DNA of 64,000 nt, taken from Scandinavium manionii. GTDB taxonomy: Bacteria > Pseudomonadota > Gammaproteobacteria > Enterobacterales > Enterobacteriaceae. The position numbers were made by a program, and so were the translations under genes. The DNA lies in the NCBI RefSeq assembly GCF_024764775.1, contig NZ_JALIGC010000035.1, forward strand, positions 124,001-188,000. Direction: 5' to 3'. A model generated the notes under the pieces. That model saw only the letters and a program-made list of their open reading frames with translations, did no database searches and was not told the origin of the DNA. Positions within the stretch are counted from its first letter, which is position 1. The number at the start of each line of letters is the position of its first letter. Below, piece by piece: positions 16,762 through 25,313 of this stretch.

Positions 16762-17307
16762 TCAGTTGGTAGTGCGTACCGTCAATTTTGCAATAAGAGC
16801 GTCAGTATCGGCCTGATTTCGCAGCCTGACGAAGGTCAGCCCGGCAAATTGTGGGTCGTGCATATCGGCTAAATAACGCTGTCGATTTTTATGCTAGGTT
16901 TTTAGCGTCCATAAAATAATCGAGTCTCGACTTAAAAACGAGAGTCGAAAACTTTCGTGATTTCCGGTGCCCGGCCACAGTTCCTGTTTCGTCCACGCTC
17001 GCGAAAAGGCTCTGCAAACAGCCTGCCGGAGTGTTCGCCAGAACCCATAATCCACCCATACAATCATCTCGACGTTACGCCATTTCACCGGCCGAGTACG
17101 GTTATAATTGCCGTCGAGTACCCAGCCTTCACTGACGGCCAGTACTTCTTCCAGCCGAGCAAACAGTTCATCGTCTGGTGTTCCCTGCCAATCTGGGCGC
17201 CAGTAGAGTGTATCCATTTCTATGTAAGGTACATTCAATTGCGTAGCCAGACGGCGAGCCAGGGTTGATTTTCCCACGCCGCTAGTGCCAACCACGTTTA
17301 TTCTCAT
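16762..17307 (-). pseudogene. Adenylate-kinase-like P-loop kinase interrupted by an in-frame amber codon
   Basis: The frame starts at ATG 17307 with MRINVVGTSGVGKSTLARRL, a Walker A (GTSGVGKST), then YIEMDTLYWRPDWQG and WVLDGNYNRTRP, features of small FlaR/AAA_17-type nucleotide kinases. It stops at TAG (16894-16896) after WTLKT, at codon 138. Directly after the TAG the same frame continues HKNRQRYLADMHDPQFAG and reads to TGA at 16762, adding 43 residues that fit the family's C-terminus. A single base change (tyrosine TAT/TAC to TAG) explains this. The truncated 137-residue product would lack the last helix. Suppression by an amber tRNA or a sequencing error are alternatives. The kinase substrate is unknown. 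Confidence 0.78.
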
Positions 17308-17345
17308 CGCTTCCTTCCCGCCATCAAAAACGATCAATCTTGCAC

Positions 17346-17744
17346 TTAACGCCCGGCGTATTCTTCGTCGGTGACTTTATCGAGCCAGGTCACAGGTGAG
17401 CCATTCTCGGATTCAGCAATGGCGATATGCGTCATCGCCGTTTCGGAACTTGCACCGTGCCAGTGTTTGATGCCCGGCGGGATCCACGCGATATCGCCCT
17501 GATTCAGCGCCTGCGCTTCTTTCCCTTCTTCCTGCAACCAGCCGCGGCCCTGTGTCACGATCAGCGTTTGCCCCAGCGGATGTGTGTGCCATGCGGTGCG
17601 TGCGCCCGGTTCAAACGTTACCGTTGCTCCGCCGACTTTTGCCGGTACTGTTGCCTGAAACGGCGCATCAATTCTGACCTTGCCGGTAAACCATTGCTCT
17701 GGACCGGTAACGGACGGCAGTGAACCACTACGAATAATTTTCAT
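17346..17744 (-). CDS. Small cupin-domain protein (mandelonitrile lyase/QdoI-like single cupin)
   Basis: 132 residues. One cupin barrel with metal ligands in WHTHPLGQTLIVTQGRGWLQEEG (two His and a Gln in place of the Glu) and HWHG. Length and sequence (FQATVPAKVGGATVTFEPGARTAWHTHP) match the small HNL-type cupins often found next to LysR regulators and reductases. An AGGAGGAAGT stretch precedes the ATG at 17744. The reaction is not known. It sits divergent from the remnant of a LysR gene. Confidence 0.85.
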   Translation of the reverse strand: MKIIRSGSLPSVTGPEQWFTGKVRIDAPFQATVPAKVGGATVTFEPGARTAWHTHPLGQTLIVTQGRGWLQEEGKEAQALNQGDIAWIPPGIKHWHGASSETAMTHIAIAESENGSPVTWLDKVTDEEYAGR

Positions 17745-17818
17745 ACTTCCTCCTGGTTTATGTATTCAGCGTAGCGCGGAACGCCTCTGAGGATAAGACT
17801 GCATAATCAGATTGGTAC

Positions 17819-17835
17819 TATGAATATGATTCATA
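17819..17835. promoter_or_regulatory. Inverted repeat, probable operator of the lost LysR regulator
   Basis: TATGAAT-ATG-ATTCATA is a perfect 7-base dyad in the cupin promoter region. LysR proteins usually bind such dyads (T-N11-A) between divergent genes. Its likely regulator survives only as a 3' fragment immediately downstream. Confidence 0.5.
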
Positions 17836-17840
17836 AATGA

Positions 17841-17951
17841 GTACTTGAAGACGGGTGCCCGCTATTCCCCGGCTATTACCTCTACTCCCCAGGAAGACGC
17901 CAGAACACCGCGGCGTTTGCCTTACTGATTGATGCGCTACGTCTGGCGTAA
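17841..17951 (+). pseudogene. 3' remnant of a LysR-family regulator gene
   Basis: The plus-strand frame gives 36 codons ending at TAA 17949-17951, with the characteristic LysR C-terminus VLEDGCPLFPGYYLYSPGRR followed by QNTAAFALLIDALRLA. An in-frame TGA lies just before (17838-17840), and no HTH or effector-domain sequence precedes it. The gene body is therefore deleted, leaving the tail about 5 bases from the putative operator. The adjacent cupin gene probably lost its own regulator. The rest of the gap up to ansP (17952-18223) shows nothing else I can support. Confidence 0.72.
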
Positions 17952-18223
17952 CTTACTGGAATCTCTCCCAATTAGTTATGCTATTGATTTCCGATTAAAC
18001 AGCAGATCTGACCACACGAAATGTTACGACGTCCGTCACTGGATCGGCGGGTAAGTTTTGCGTCGCTTACCATTTGCAGGTACGATGCTGCGCCATGTTT
18101 TGCCTTATCTCTGCGTCAGAATGTTGAGAAAGGCAGAATTGTATGCTGCCACGCAATCGTTTAAACGCGGCGGTACTTTTTGGGCCCCAGATTGGGGTAA
18201 AGACAGGTAAATGGGATACAACA

Positions 18224-19687
18224 ATGACCACACAAAACAACAGCGCGGCGGAGCATCACGCAGCTAAACGCCGCTGGCTGAACTCGCATGAAGCGGGTTA
18301 TCACAAAGCGATGGGCAACCGTCAGGTTCAAATGATCGCCATTGGCGGCGCAATCGGTACCGGTCTGTTTTTGGGCGCTGGTGCGCGCTTACAGATGGCT
18401 GGCCCCTCTCTCGCCATCGTCTATCTGGTGTGCGGTATTTTCTCCTTCTTTATTCTTCGTGCGCTCGGCGAGCTGGTACTTCACCGTCCGTCCAGCGGCA
18501 GCTTCGTGTCCTACGCGCGTGAATTCCTCGGCGAAAAAGCCGCCTACGTGGCGGGCTGGATGTATTTCGTTAACTGGGCGATGACCGGGATTGTCGATAT
18601 CACCGCCGTCGCACTGTACATGCACTACTGGGGTGCGTTTGGCGATGTACCGCAGTGGATCTTTGCGCTCGGTGCACTGGCGATTGTCGGCACCATGAAC
18701 ATGATTGGCGTGAAGTGGTTCGCCGAAATGGAGTTCTGGTTCGCGCTGGTGAAAGTGCTGGCGATCGTCGCATTCCTCGTGGTCGGGACTATCTTCCTCG
18801 GCACTGGCAAGCCGCTTGACGGCGGCACCACCGGCTTCCATTCAATCACCGATAATGGCGGTTTATTCCCGCATGGCCTGCTGCCTGCGCTGGTGCTGGT
18901 TCAGGGCGTGGTGTTTGCTTTCGCCTCTATTGAACTGGTCGGGACCGCCGCGGGGGAATGTAAAGACCCGCAGACTATGGTACCGAAAGCGATTAACAGC
19001 GTTATCTGGCGTATTGGTCTGTTCTACGTCGGCTCTGTGGTATTGCTGGTTCTGCTGCTGCCATGGAATGCCTATCAGGCAGGACAAAGTCCGTTCGTGA
19101 CCTTCTTCTCGAAGCTCGGCGTGCCGTATATTGGCGACGTGATGAATATGGTCGTACTGACCGCAGCCCTCTCCAGCCTGAACTCCGGGTTATATTCGAC
19201 GGGTCGTATTCTGCGCTCGATGTCGATGGGCGGTTCCGCGCCGAAGTTCATGTCAAAAATGAGCAAACAACAGGTGCCTTATGCAGGGATCCTTGCGACG
19301 CTGGTGGTCTATGTCTTTGGTGTGTTCCTGAACTATCTGGTACCGTCTCAGGTGTTTGAGATTGTCCTGAACGTCGCGTCTATCGGTATCATCGCTTCCT
19401 GGGCATTTATCGTGGTGTGCCAGATGCGCCTGCGTAAGTTCATCAAGGAAGGGAAATGCGCGGATGTCAGCTTCAAGCTGCCGGGTGCGCCGTTTACCTC
19501 CTGGCTGACGCTGCTGTTCCTGTTCAGCGTGCTGGTGCTTATGGCCTTCGATTATCCGAACGGCACTTACACCATCGGCTCGATTCCGCTGCTGGCCGTG
19601 CTGCTGGTTGCTGGCTGGTTTGGCGTGCGTAAGCGCGTGAATGAAATTCACCGTACCGCGCCGGTTCATCCGGATGATGTGAAGTAA
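18224..19687 (+). CDS. ansP: L-asparagine permease AnsP
   Basis: 487 residues, 12 hydrophobic helices of the amino acid-polyamine-organocation (APC) family. HEAGYHKAMGNRQVQMIAIG, GAIGTGLFLGAGARLQMAGP and GELVLHRPSSGSFVSYAREF are near-identical in E. coli AnsP, as is VGTAAGECKDPQTMVPKAIN. It imports L-asparagine with protons across the inner membrane. The ATG at 18224 was chosen because the conserved region begins shortly after; 27 more codons upstream are open but unlike AnsP. It is convergent with yncE, as in E. coli. Confidence 0.96.
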   Translation: MTTQNNSAAEHHAAKRRWLNSHEAGYHKAMGNRQVQMIAIGGAIGTGLFLGAGARLQMAGPSLAIVYLVCGIFSFFILRALGELVLHRPSSGSFVSYAREFLGEKAAYVAGWMYFVNWAMTGIVDITAVALYMHYWGAFGDVPQWIFALGALAIVGTMNMIGVKWFAEMEFWFALVKVLAIVAFLVVGTIFLGTGKPLDGGTTGFHSITDNGGLFPHGLLPALVLVQGVVFAFASIELVGTAAGECKDPQTMVPKAINSVIWRIGLFYVGSVVLLVLLLPWNAYQAGQSPFVTFFSKLGVPYIGDVMNMVVLTAALSSLNSGLYSTGRILRSMSMGGSAPKFMSKMSKQQVPYAGILATLVVYVFGVFLNYLVPSQVFEIVLNVASIGIIASWAFIVVCQMRLRKFIKEGKCADVSFKLPGAPFTSWLTLLFLFSVLVLMAFDYPNGTYTIGSIPLLAVLLVAGWFGVRKRVNEIHRTAPVHPDDVK

Positions 19688-19693
19688 TTATAG

Positions 19694-19720
19694 GCCCGGT
19701 CAGCGTAAGCGCTACCGGGC
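19694..19720. repeat. Small REP-like stem-loop after ansP
   Basis: GCCCGGT and ACCGGGC form a perfect 7-base stem around CAGCGTAAGCGCT-like loop sequence, seven bases after the ansP stop. The loop motif resembles one REP arm. It may protect the ansP 3' end. Confidence 0.55.
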
Positions 19721-19731
19721 AGTATAGTGAA

Positions 19732-19764
19732 AGCCCGGCGGCGCAAGCTTGCCGGGCTTTTTTT
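19732..19764 (+). terminator. Rho-independent terminator between ansP and yncE
   Basis: AGCCCGGC and GCCGGGCT pair across GGCGCAAGCTT and are followed by a run of seven T. An A-rich run on the other side is short, so it mainly serves ansP and possibly the convergent yncE. Confidence 0.85.
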
Positions 19765-19769
19765 GTGGA

Positions 19770-20831
19770 TTAAAGCGTAATCCGAATCACATCATCCGGC
19801 TGCGTGGCTTCTTTCTCGCGGGTGGATTCCTGCTTCACGCTCACGTACAGCGTTTTACCATCGGCGGAAAGTGCCAGGCTGTTCGGGTACGTTGGCGTAT
19901 CGAAGGTTTTCACCACTTTATTGGTTTTCGCGTCAATCACGCTGACTTTCCCCGCCTTGCGGTGAGTCACGTAAACTTCATTGCGCACCGGGTTGAACTT
20001 CACGGCCAGCGATTCTGGCACCGCGATTTTGTTCAGCACTTTGCCGTCCCGGTAGTCCACCACCAACAGCTCCGGCTGCTTGAAATCGGTGATGTAAGCG
20101 CGGTGTTTAGCGGTATCCAGCGCGATATTCAGGAAGGCGTGTTCTTTGCCGTCATCCACCAGTTTCTGACGAGTCAGAATGCTGTTACTGGCGGTGTTGA
20201 TGGTGATCAGCTCGCCGTCAGCGCTAACGGTATACAGACGCTGCGCATCGTTATCCAGCGCCAGAGCGGTGCTACGATTACCTGTTCCGCTAATGGTCGC
20301 TTTCAGCTTCAGCGTTGCGCCATCAATCACCCAAACCACGCTTTCTTTGCCGACGCCGGTCACGTACACGGTGTTGGTTTTGTCGTTAGATGCCAGCTCG
20401 CGCGGTTGCAACGGTTTAACGGTTTCGCTGCGCTGGCGCGAATCGAGCACCACGCGCCCTTTTACGTCGCCGGTTTTGCCATCAATGGCGGTAATGGTGC
20501 CGTTGGTGGTATTGCCAAACCACAGGGTCTGCGTCTGGTTATCAATCGTCGCGCCGAACGGTTTTAAATCGCTGTGAATCAGCTGGGTTGCCTCCAGAGT
20601 TACCGGATCGAGACGGTAAATCACCCCGCCCTTATCGGTTTTACGGCTTTGTGACGTGGCTACCCACAACGCACTTTCCTGCTCGCTGAGCGCCATTTCG
20701 TAGGCCCCTTTGCCGACGGCTTTGCGCAGCATGTCATCTGCCGCATGGGCGCTGAATGAGCCCGCGAGCAACAGTGAAGATAACAGTAGTGAACGGCGTA
20801 AACGCGGCATGGACATATGACGTAAAGACAT
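19770..20831 (-). CDS. yncE: YncE, secreted seven-bladed beta-propeller protein
   Basis: 353 residues, the same length as E. coli YncE. A 30-residue signal (MSLRHMSMPRLRRSLLLSSL then LLAGSFSAHA) precedes the mature start ADDML. YVTN-type repeats recur, for example NTVYVTGVGKESVVWVIDGA, HRAYITDFKQPELLVVDYRDG and NEVYVTHRKAGKVSVIDAKT. E. coli YncE is a periplasmic propeller of uncertain function reported to be iron/Fur-responsive. The ATG at 20831 was preferred over the longer frame, which only adds non-signal sequence. A Fur-box-like sequence lies about 85 bases upstream. It is divergent from the PQQ receptor gene. Confidence 0.95.
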   Translation of the reverse strand: MSLRHMSMPRLRRSLLLSSLLLAGSFSAHAADDMLRKAVGKGAYEMALSEQESALWVATSQSRKTDKGGVIYRLDPVTLEATQLIHSDLKPFGATIDNQTQTLWFGNTTNGTITAIDGKTGDVKGRVVLDSRQRSETVKPLQPRELASNDKTNTVYVTGVGKESVVWVIDGATLKLKATISGTGNRSTALALDNDAQRLYTVSADGELITINTASNSILTRQKLVDDGKEHAFLNIALDTAKHRAYITDFKQPELLVVDYRDGKVLNKIAVPESLAVKFNPVRNEVYVTHRKAGKVSVIDAKTNKVVKTFDTPTYPNSLALSADGKTLYVSVKQESTREKEATQPDDVIRITL

Positions 20832-20913
20832 GACGAATCCCTTTTTAAAAACCAAATTTTGTATTGCCCGACATGCTTCCTGCTCGTAGCGTCTTTGCGC
20901 CACGTTAGTTGTT

Positions 20914-20932
20914 GAGAATAGTAATCATTATT
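20914..20932. promoter_or_regulatory. Fur box upstream of yncE
   Basis: GAGAATAGTAATCATTATT matches 15 of 19 positions of the consensus GATAATGATAATCATTATC. It lies in the yncE/pqqU divergent region, closer to yncE, and predicts iron repression of yncE, in line with reports for E. coli. Confidence 0.7.
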
Positions 20933-20982
20933 AGATTAAAAGGGCAGTGATATTTCCGCTGTTTCGCTGGAAATGTGCCATT

Positions 20983-21000
20983 GTTAAACCTTCGTTTAAC
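20983..21000. promoter_or_regulatory. Inverted repeat in the yncE-pqqU divergent region
   Basis: GTTAAAC-CTTC-GTTTAAC is a perfect 7-base dyad, about 90 bases before the pqqU ATG. It could be an operator or a DNA hairpin. No binding protein can be named from the sequence. Confidence 0.4.
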
Positions 21001-21088
21001 GTTAAGTGCCGTTATGATTTTCAAATAATTTACAAAAGCATTAACATATTCACAGTTGTTCCATTTGGTTCATTATCACGAGAATTGC

Positions 21089-23203
21089 ATGAAAATCATT
21101 ACTGTCCGCAGGGCCGCGCTTCCGGCATTACTTTTGCCGCTTCTTCCACTGCCAGACGCGTTCGCCGCCGATGAACAGACGATGGTGGTCTCCGCCAGCC
21201 CACAAACCGTCTCTGAACTCGATACACCCGCCGCCGTGAGCGTGGTGAATGGTGACGACATGCGCCACGCTACACCGCGCGTGAACCTGTCTGAATCCCT
21301 CGGTGCGGTGCCCGGCCTGCAGATACAGAATCGTCAGAACTTTGCCCAGGATTTGCAGCTGTCTATTCGCGGGTTCGGCTCTCGCTCGACCTTCGGCGTG
21401 CGCGGCATTCGCCTGTACGTGGACGGAATTCCCGCTACAATGCCTGACGGCCAGGGTCAGACCTCAAACATCGACATCAGCAGCGTCGAAGATATCGAAG
21501 TGCTGCGCGGCCCATTCTCCGCGCTGTACGGTAACTCATCCGGCGGGGTGATGAATGTCACCACCGAAACCGGCCAGCAGCCGACCACCATTGAAGCCAG
21601 CAGCTATTACGGCAGCTATGGCAGTTGGCGTTACGGCCTGAAAGCCAGCGGCGCAGTCGGCGACGGTACGCAGGCAGGAGACGTGGATTACACCGTCTCT
21701 ACCACCCGTTTCGACACCCACGGTTATCGCGATCACAGCGGCGCGCGTAAAAACCTCGCCAACGCCAAACTCGGCGTGCGCATTAACGACGTCAGCAAAC
21801 TGACCCTGATGTTTAACAGCGTCGACATTAAAGCTAACGATCCGGGCGGCCTGAGCTACAACGAATGGCGCGCCGATCCGCAGCAATCGCCACGTGGCGC
21901 TCAGTACAACACCCGCAAAGATATCAAACAGACCCAGGCGGGTATGCGTTATGAACGCCAGCTGAGCGAAAACGACGACCTCAGCGTGATGATGTACGCC
22001 GGGGAACGCCAGACCACGCAATATCAGTCAATCCCAATGGGTCCGCAACTCAACCCTTCACACTCCGGTGGTGTGATCGACCTCGACCGCCATTATCAGG
22101 GCATTGATACCCGCTGGACGCACCGCGGTGAACTGCTGGTGCCAGTCACGTTTACCACCGGCCTCGATTACGAAAACATGAGCGAGAAGCGCAAAGGTTA
22201 CGAAAACTTTGTGATGGATAACGGCGTGCCGGACTACGGGCAGAAAGGCGCAATGCGCCGTAACGAGCGTAACCTGATGTGGAACCTCGACCCGTATCTG
22301 CAAACTCAATGGCAGCTCACCGACAAACTGTCGCTGGACGCAGGCGTGCGCTATAGCTCAGTGTGGTTCGACTCCAACGATTTCTACGTCGCACCGGGTA
22401 ACGGCGACGACAGCGGCGATGCCAGCTACCATAAATGGCTTCCGGCAGGTTCTCTGAAATATGCGGTGACCGATGCGTGGAACGTATATGTCTCGGCGGG
22501 ACGCGGCTTTGAAACGCCGACCATCAACGAGCTTTCCTATCGCCCGGATAACCAAAGCGGGCTGAACTTTGGCCTTGAGCCATCGACTAACGAAACGGTC
22601 GAAATCGGCAGCAAAACGCGTATTGGCAATGGCCTGCTGACCGCCGCCCTGTTCCAGACCGACACAGATAACGAAATCGTGACCGACACCAGCAGTGGCG
22701 GGCGCACCACCTATAAAAACGCCGGTAAAACCCGTCGTCAGGGCGCGGAGCTGTCGCTCGATCAACAGTTTGGTGAAAGCTGGAAACTGAAAGCCGCCTG
22801 GACGTGGCTGGACGCGACCTACCGCAGCAACGTTTGTGATGATGCCAACTGCAACGGTAACCGTATTCCGGGCATCGCCCGTAACATGGGTTACGCCTCG
22901 TTTGGCTATGAGCCGGAGATGGGCTGGTATGCAGGCAGCGATATCCGCTATCTGAGCGATATCATGGCCAATGACGAAAACACCGCCAAAGCGCCGTCGT
23001 GGACCGTGGTCGGCCTGAACACCGGTTATAAATTCAACATCGCCGACAACTGGAAAATGGATGTCTTTGGCCGCGTCGATAACCTGTTCGACCGCGAATA
23101 CGTAGGTTCGGTAATTGTGAACGAATCTAACGGTCGTTATTACGAGCCAGCGCCTGGCCGTAATTATGGTGTGGGTTTATCGGTGGCCTATCAGTTCCAG
23201 TAA
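21089..23203 (+). CDS. pqqU: TonB-dependent outer-membrane receptor PqqU (YncD)
   Basis: 704 residues. A signal peptide ends LPLPDAFA, followed by a TonB-box-like EQTMVVSAS, a plug domain (about 50-165, with LQLSIRGFGSRSTFGVRGIR and VEDIEVLRGPFSALYGNSSGG) and a 22-strand barrel ending GVGLSVAYQFQ with terminal aromatic residue context. E. coli YncD/PqqU takes up the cofactor pyrroloquinoline quinone and is a phage receptor. The start at 21089 is used because the signal peptide begins there. The gene is convergent with mcbR and divergent from yncE. Confidence 0.94.
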   Translation: MKIITVRRAALPALLLPLLPLPDAFAADEQTMVVSASPQTVSELDTPAAVSVVNGDDMRHATPRVNLSESLGAVPGLQIQNRQNFAQDLQLSIRGFGSRSTFGVRGIRLYVDGIPATMPDGQGQTSNIDISSVEDIEVLRGPFSALYGNSSGGVMNVTTETGQQPTTIEASSYYGSYGSWRYGLKASGAVGDGTQAGDVDYTVSTTRFDTHGYRDHSGARKNLANAKLGVRINDVSKLTLMFNSVDIKANDPGGLSYNEWRADPQQSPRGAQYNTRKDIKQTQAGMRYERQLSENDDLSVMMYAGERQTTQYQSIPMGPQLNPSHSGGVIDLDRHYQGIDTRWTHRGELLVPVTFTTGLDYENMSEKRKGYENFVMDNGVPDYGQKGAMRRNERNLMWNLDPYLQTQWQLTDKLSLDAGVRYSSVWFDSNDFYVAPGNGDDSGDASYHKWLPAGSLKYAVTDAWNVYVSAGRGFETPTINELSYRPDNQSGLNFGLEPSTNETVEIGSKTRIGNGLLTAALFQTDTDNEIVTDTSSGGRTTYKNAGKTRRQGAELSLDQQFGESWKLKAAWTWLDATYRSNVCDDANCNGNRIPGIARNMGYASFGYEPEMGWYAGSDIRYLSDIMANDENTAKAPSWTVVGLNTGYKFNIADNWKMDVFGRVDNLFDREYVGSVIVNESNGRYYEPAPGRNYGVGLSVAYQFQ

Positions 23204-23229
23204 CATAATTAGTTTAAATAGCCATATCA

Positions 23230-23252
23230 GCGTGCCGGAATACCCGGCACGC
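23230..23252. terminator. Hairpin between convergent pqqU and mcbR
   Basis: GCGTGCCGG and CCGGCACGC form a perfect 9-base stem with a 5-base loop. T-runs on either side are weak, so it may be a shared, partly effective terminator. Confidence 0.55.
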
Positions 23253-23288
23253 ATGTTATCTGTTAATTACCGAAATTAATTATCTGCA

Positions 23289-23948
23289 TTAATTTACGTA
23301 CTGGCGCTGCAAAATAGCCGCACCCTGATCGATAGCCCGACAAATCGCCGCCCCACTCTCCACCTGATCCCTTTTTTCCAGCGCGCTCAACAGATCGTCA
23401 TAATACCGATCCTGTTTAAAAATTTCGCACGGCAGCGGATGTAAAAAATTAAAACACGGCCCTATGCGTACCCATAACTGTTCGATGAGCGCAGTCAGCG
23501 TCGGCATCTCAGCGTAGTCATACAGATGAAAACGGAACCGGCAGTTAGATTGTAATGCTCCCTCCATATCGCCCTGCGCTTTCGCATTATGGAAAGCATC
23601 AACGTGGCGACGCAAATCCCGCAGTTTTTCCTCCGTCATCAGCGATGCTGCCGTAGACACTGCCATGCTTTCCAGCTTTTTACGGATCTGATTGATTTCG
23701 TTATACCGCTGGAGCGACACCTCCGGCACTAAAAATGCCTGGGCCGGTGTGGCCTGCAGTGCTCCGGAAGACACCAGCCGCAGTAGCGCTTCCCGCACCG
23801 GGGTGATACTGGTCCCGAGCTGTTCAGCCAAATCCCGGGTTACCAGGCGAGCTCCGGGCTTCAGTGCCCCAATAATCAACGCGCTTTTTAAATTCACTTC
23901 GACCTGCATCGTCAGGCTCATACGTTGCGCTTTTTCAAAATCAAGCAT
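23289..23948 (-). CDS. mcbR: GntR/FadR-family regulator McbR (YncC)
   Basis: 219 residues. The N-terminal winged HTH (SALIIGALKPGARLVTRDLAEQLGTSITPVREALLRLVSSGAL) is followed by an FCD ligand domain (from about 75; RKKLESMAVSTAASL and NCRFRFHLYDYAEMPTLTALIEQLWVRIGP). Similarity and location match E. coli McbR, which controls biofilm/colanic-acid related genes such as mcbA. The C-terminal part is more divergent than the DNA-binding part. A 14-base palindrome lies 68 bases upstream. Confidence 0.88.
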   Translation of the reverse strand: MLDFEKAQRMSLTMQVEVNLKSALIIGALKPGARLVTRDLAEQLGTSITPVREALLRLVSSGALQATPAQAFLVPEVSLQRYNEINQIRKKLESMAVSTAASLMTEEKLRDLRRHVDAFHNAKAQGDMEGALQSNCRFRFHLYDYAEMPTLTALIEQLWVRIGPCFNFLHPLPCEIFKQDRYYDDLLSALEKRDQVESGAAICRAIDQGAAILQRQYVN

Positions 23949-24015
23949 GGTTATTTCCTGTTTCCATAATCATTGTTCTCATTACGGCCTGCGAATAAAC
24001 AACTCAGCACAATAC

Positions 24016-24029
24016 CAGGATATATCCTG
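24016..24029. promoter_or_regulatory. Perfect palindrome upstream of mcbR, candidate McbR operator
   Basis: CAGGATATATCCTG is a perfect 14-base dyad, 68 bases before the mcbR start. GntR/FadR proteins bind short dyads and often repress their own gene. The remainder of 23949-24210 is AT-rich and holds no gene. Confidence 0.45.
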
Positions 24030-24181
24030 TATCGTGGGTAGTGCTGGAAATAACATGGACCAATCTGCTATAAATATTAACTATTTAATTATTAGGTTGT
24101 TAATTTAGTCCGTACACAGCATACCAATAGGCTATTGCATGATTAATTAAAGACGCTAATGGATTTTTTGCACGAAAAGTT

Positions 24182-24211
24182 GCGGCGCGCATGGCGCCGC
24201 TATTGTTTTTT
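24182..24211. terminator. GC-rich hairpin after curA
   Basis: GCGGCGC and GCGCCGC arms enclose GCATG-like loop bases. On the plus strand a run of seven T follows; on the minus strand, the direction of curA, only AACTTTTC follows. It most likely ends curA transcription, with uncertain strength. Confidence 0.5.
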
Positions 24212-25248
24212 TACCCGTCGGTGCCGACACGAATAACAACTTTACCGAAATTTTTACCTTTTAGCATACCGATAAACGTTTCTGGCGCATTTTCTAGCCC
24301 ATCGGTGACCTGTTCACGATATTTTATCGAACCGTCATTTATCCACTGGCCCATATCAGCCTGGAACTCACCGATTCGGTGCCCGTAGTCCTGACCAATG
24401 ATAAAACCCTGCATGCGAATGCGTTTTTTCAGCAACGTGCCCATCAGCAGCGGCAAACGATCCGGCCCGGCCGGCAGTTCCGTGGCACTGTAGCCGCTCA
24501 CCAGACCGCATACCGGCACGCGGGCCGAGGTGTTCAGTAGCGGCAGGACCGCATCAAAGACTTTACCGCCGACGTTTTCGTAGTACACGTCAATGCCATC
24601 TGGGCAGGCTTTTACCAACTGCTCAGCGAAATCCTCCGCCCGGTGATCGAGACAAACATCGAAGCCAAGTGTCTCCACGGCATGACGGCATTTTTCGCTA
24701 CCGCCTGCCACGCCCACAACGCGGCAGCCTTTAATCTTGCCAATCTGCCCGACCGTCGCCCCCACAGGCCCGGTAGCCGCGGCAACCACCAGCGTTTCAC
24801 CGGCTTTTGGCTGGCCGATATCCAGCAAGCCCATGTACGCTGTAAAGCCCGGCATCCCGAGGATACCCAGCGCCCATGACGGATGCGCCAGGCTATCGCC
24901 AAGTTTGACCAGCCCCTGCCCGTCGGAAACCTCATAGTTCTGCCAGCCGCTGTAGCTCAGCACCCAGTCCCCGGTTTTGTAATCGGCATGATTCGACTGC
25001 TCAACGCGGCTGACCGTGCCGCCAACCATCGTGGCGCCGATTTCTACCGGCGGTGAATAGGACGGCGCGTCGCTCATGCGGCCACGCATATAAGGATCGA
25101 GCGAAAGGTAGACGGTACGCAGCAACAGCTGACCGTTGCCCGGCGTCGGAATATCGCCCTCTTCCAGGCGGAAATTATCCTGTACCGGTTCGCCGTGTGG
25201 ACGCGATGCCAGCACCCAGCGACGATGACGTGATGTCTGTTGACTCAT
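24211..25248 (-). CDS. curA: NADPH-dependent curcumin/double-bond reductase CurA
   Basis: 345 residues, medium-chain reductase of the prostaglandin reductase/leukotriene dehydrogenase group without zinc ligands. ADH_N_2 start (RRWVLASRPHGEPVQDNFRL), SLDPYMRGRMSD, the nucleotide-binding AAATGPVGATVGQIGKIKG and YYENVGGKVFDAVLPLL are typical. It reduces conjugated double bonds with NADPH in the cytosol. E. coli curA is the homologue at the same locus. An XRE-cupin gene lies 65 bases upstream in the same direction. Confidence 0.94.
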   Translation of the reverse strand: MSQQTSRHRRWVLASRPHGEPVQDNFRLEEGDIPTPGNGQLLLRTVYLSLDPYMRGRMSDAPSYSPPVEIGATMVGGTVSRVEQSNHADYKTGDWVLSYSGWQNYEVSDGQGLVKLGDSLAHPSWALGILGMPGFTAYMGLLDIGQPKAGETLVVAAATGPVGATVGQIGKIKGCRVVGVAGGSEKCRHAVETLGFDVCLDHRAEDFAEQLVKACPDGIDVYYENVGGKVFDAVLPLLNTSARVPVCGLVSGYSATELPAGPDRLPLLMGTLLKKRIRMQGFIIGQDYGHRIGEFQADMGQWINDGSIKYREQVTDGLENAPETFIGMLKGKNFGKVVIRVGTDG

Positions 25249-25313
25249 GATCTGCTCCTTATTGGGAATTCAGCTATTAATCCTGGACGTTAATCCGCAC
25301 CTGCGCCTTGTCT

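Noticed and set aside
18143..18223. N-terminal extension of AnsP
   Set aside because: The 27 added residues are unlike AnsP homologues and the ATG at 18224 fits the family start.
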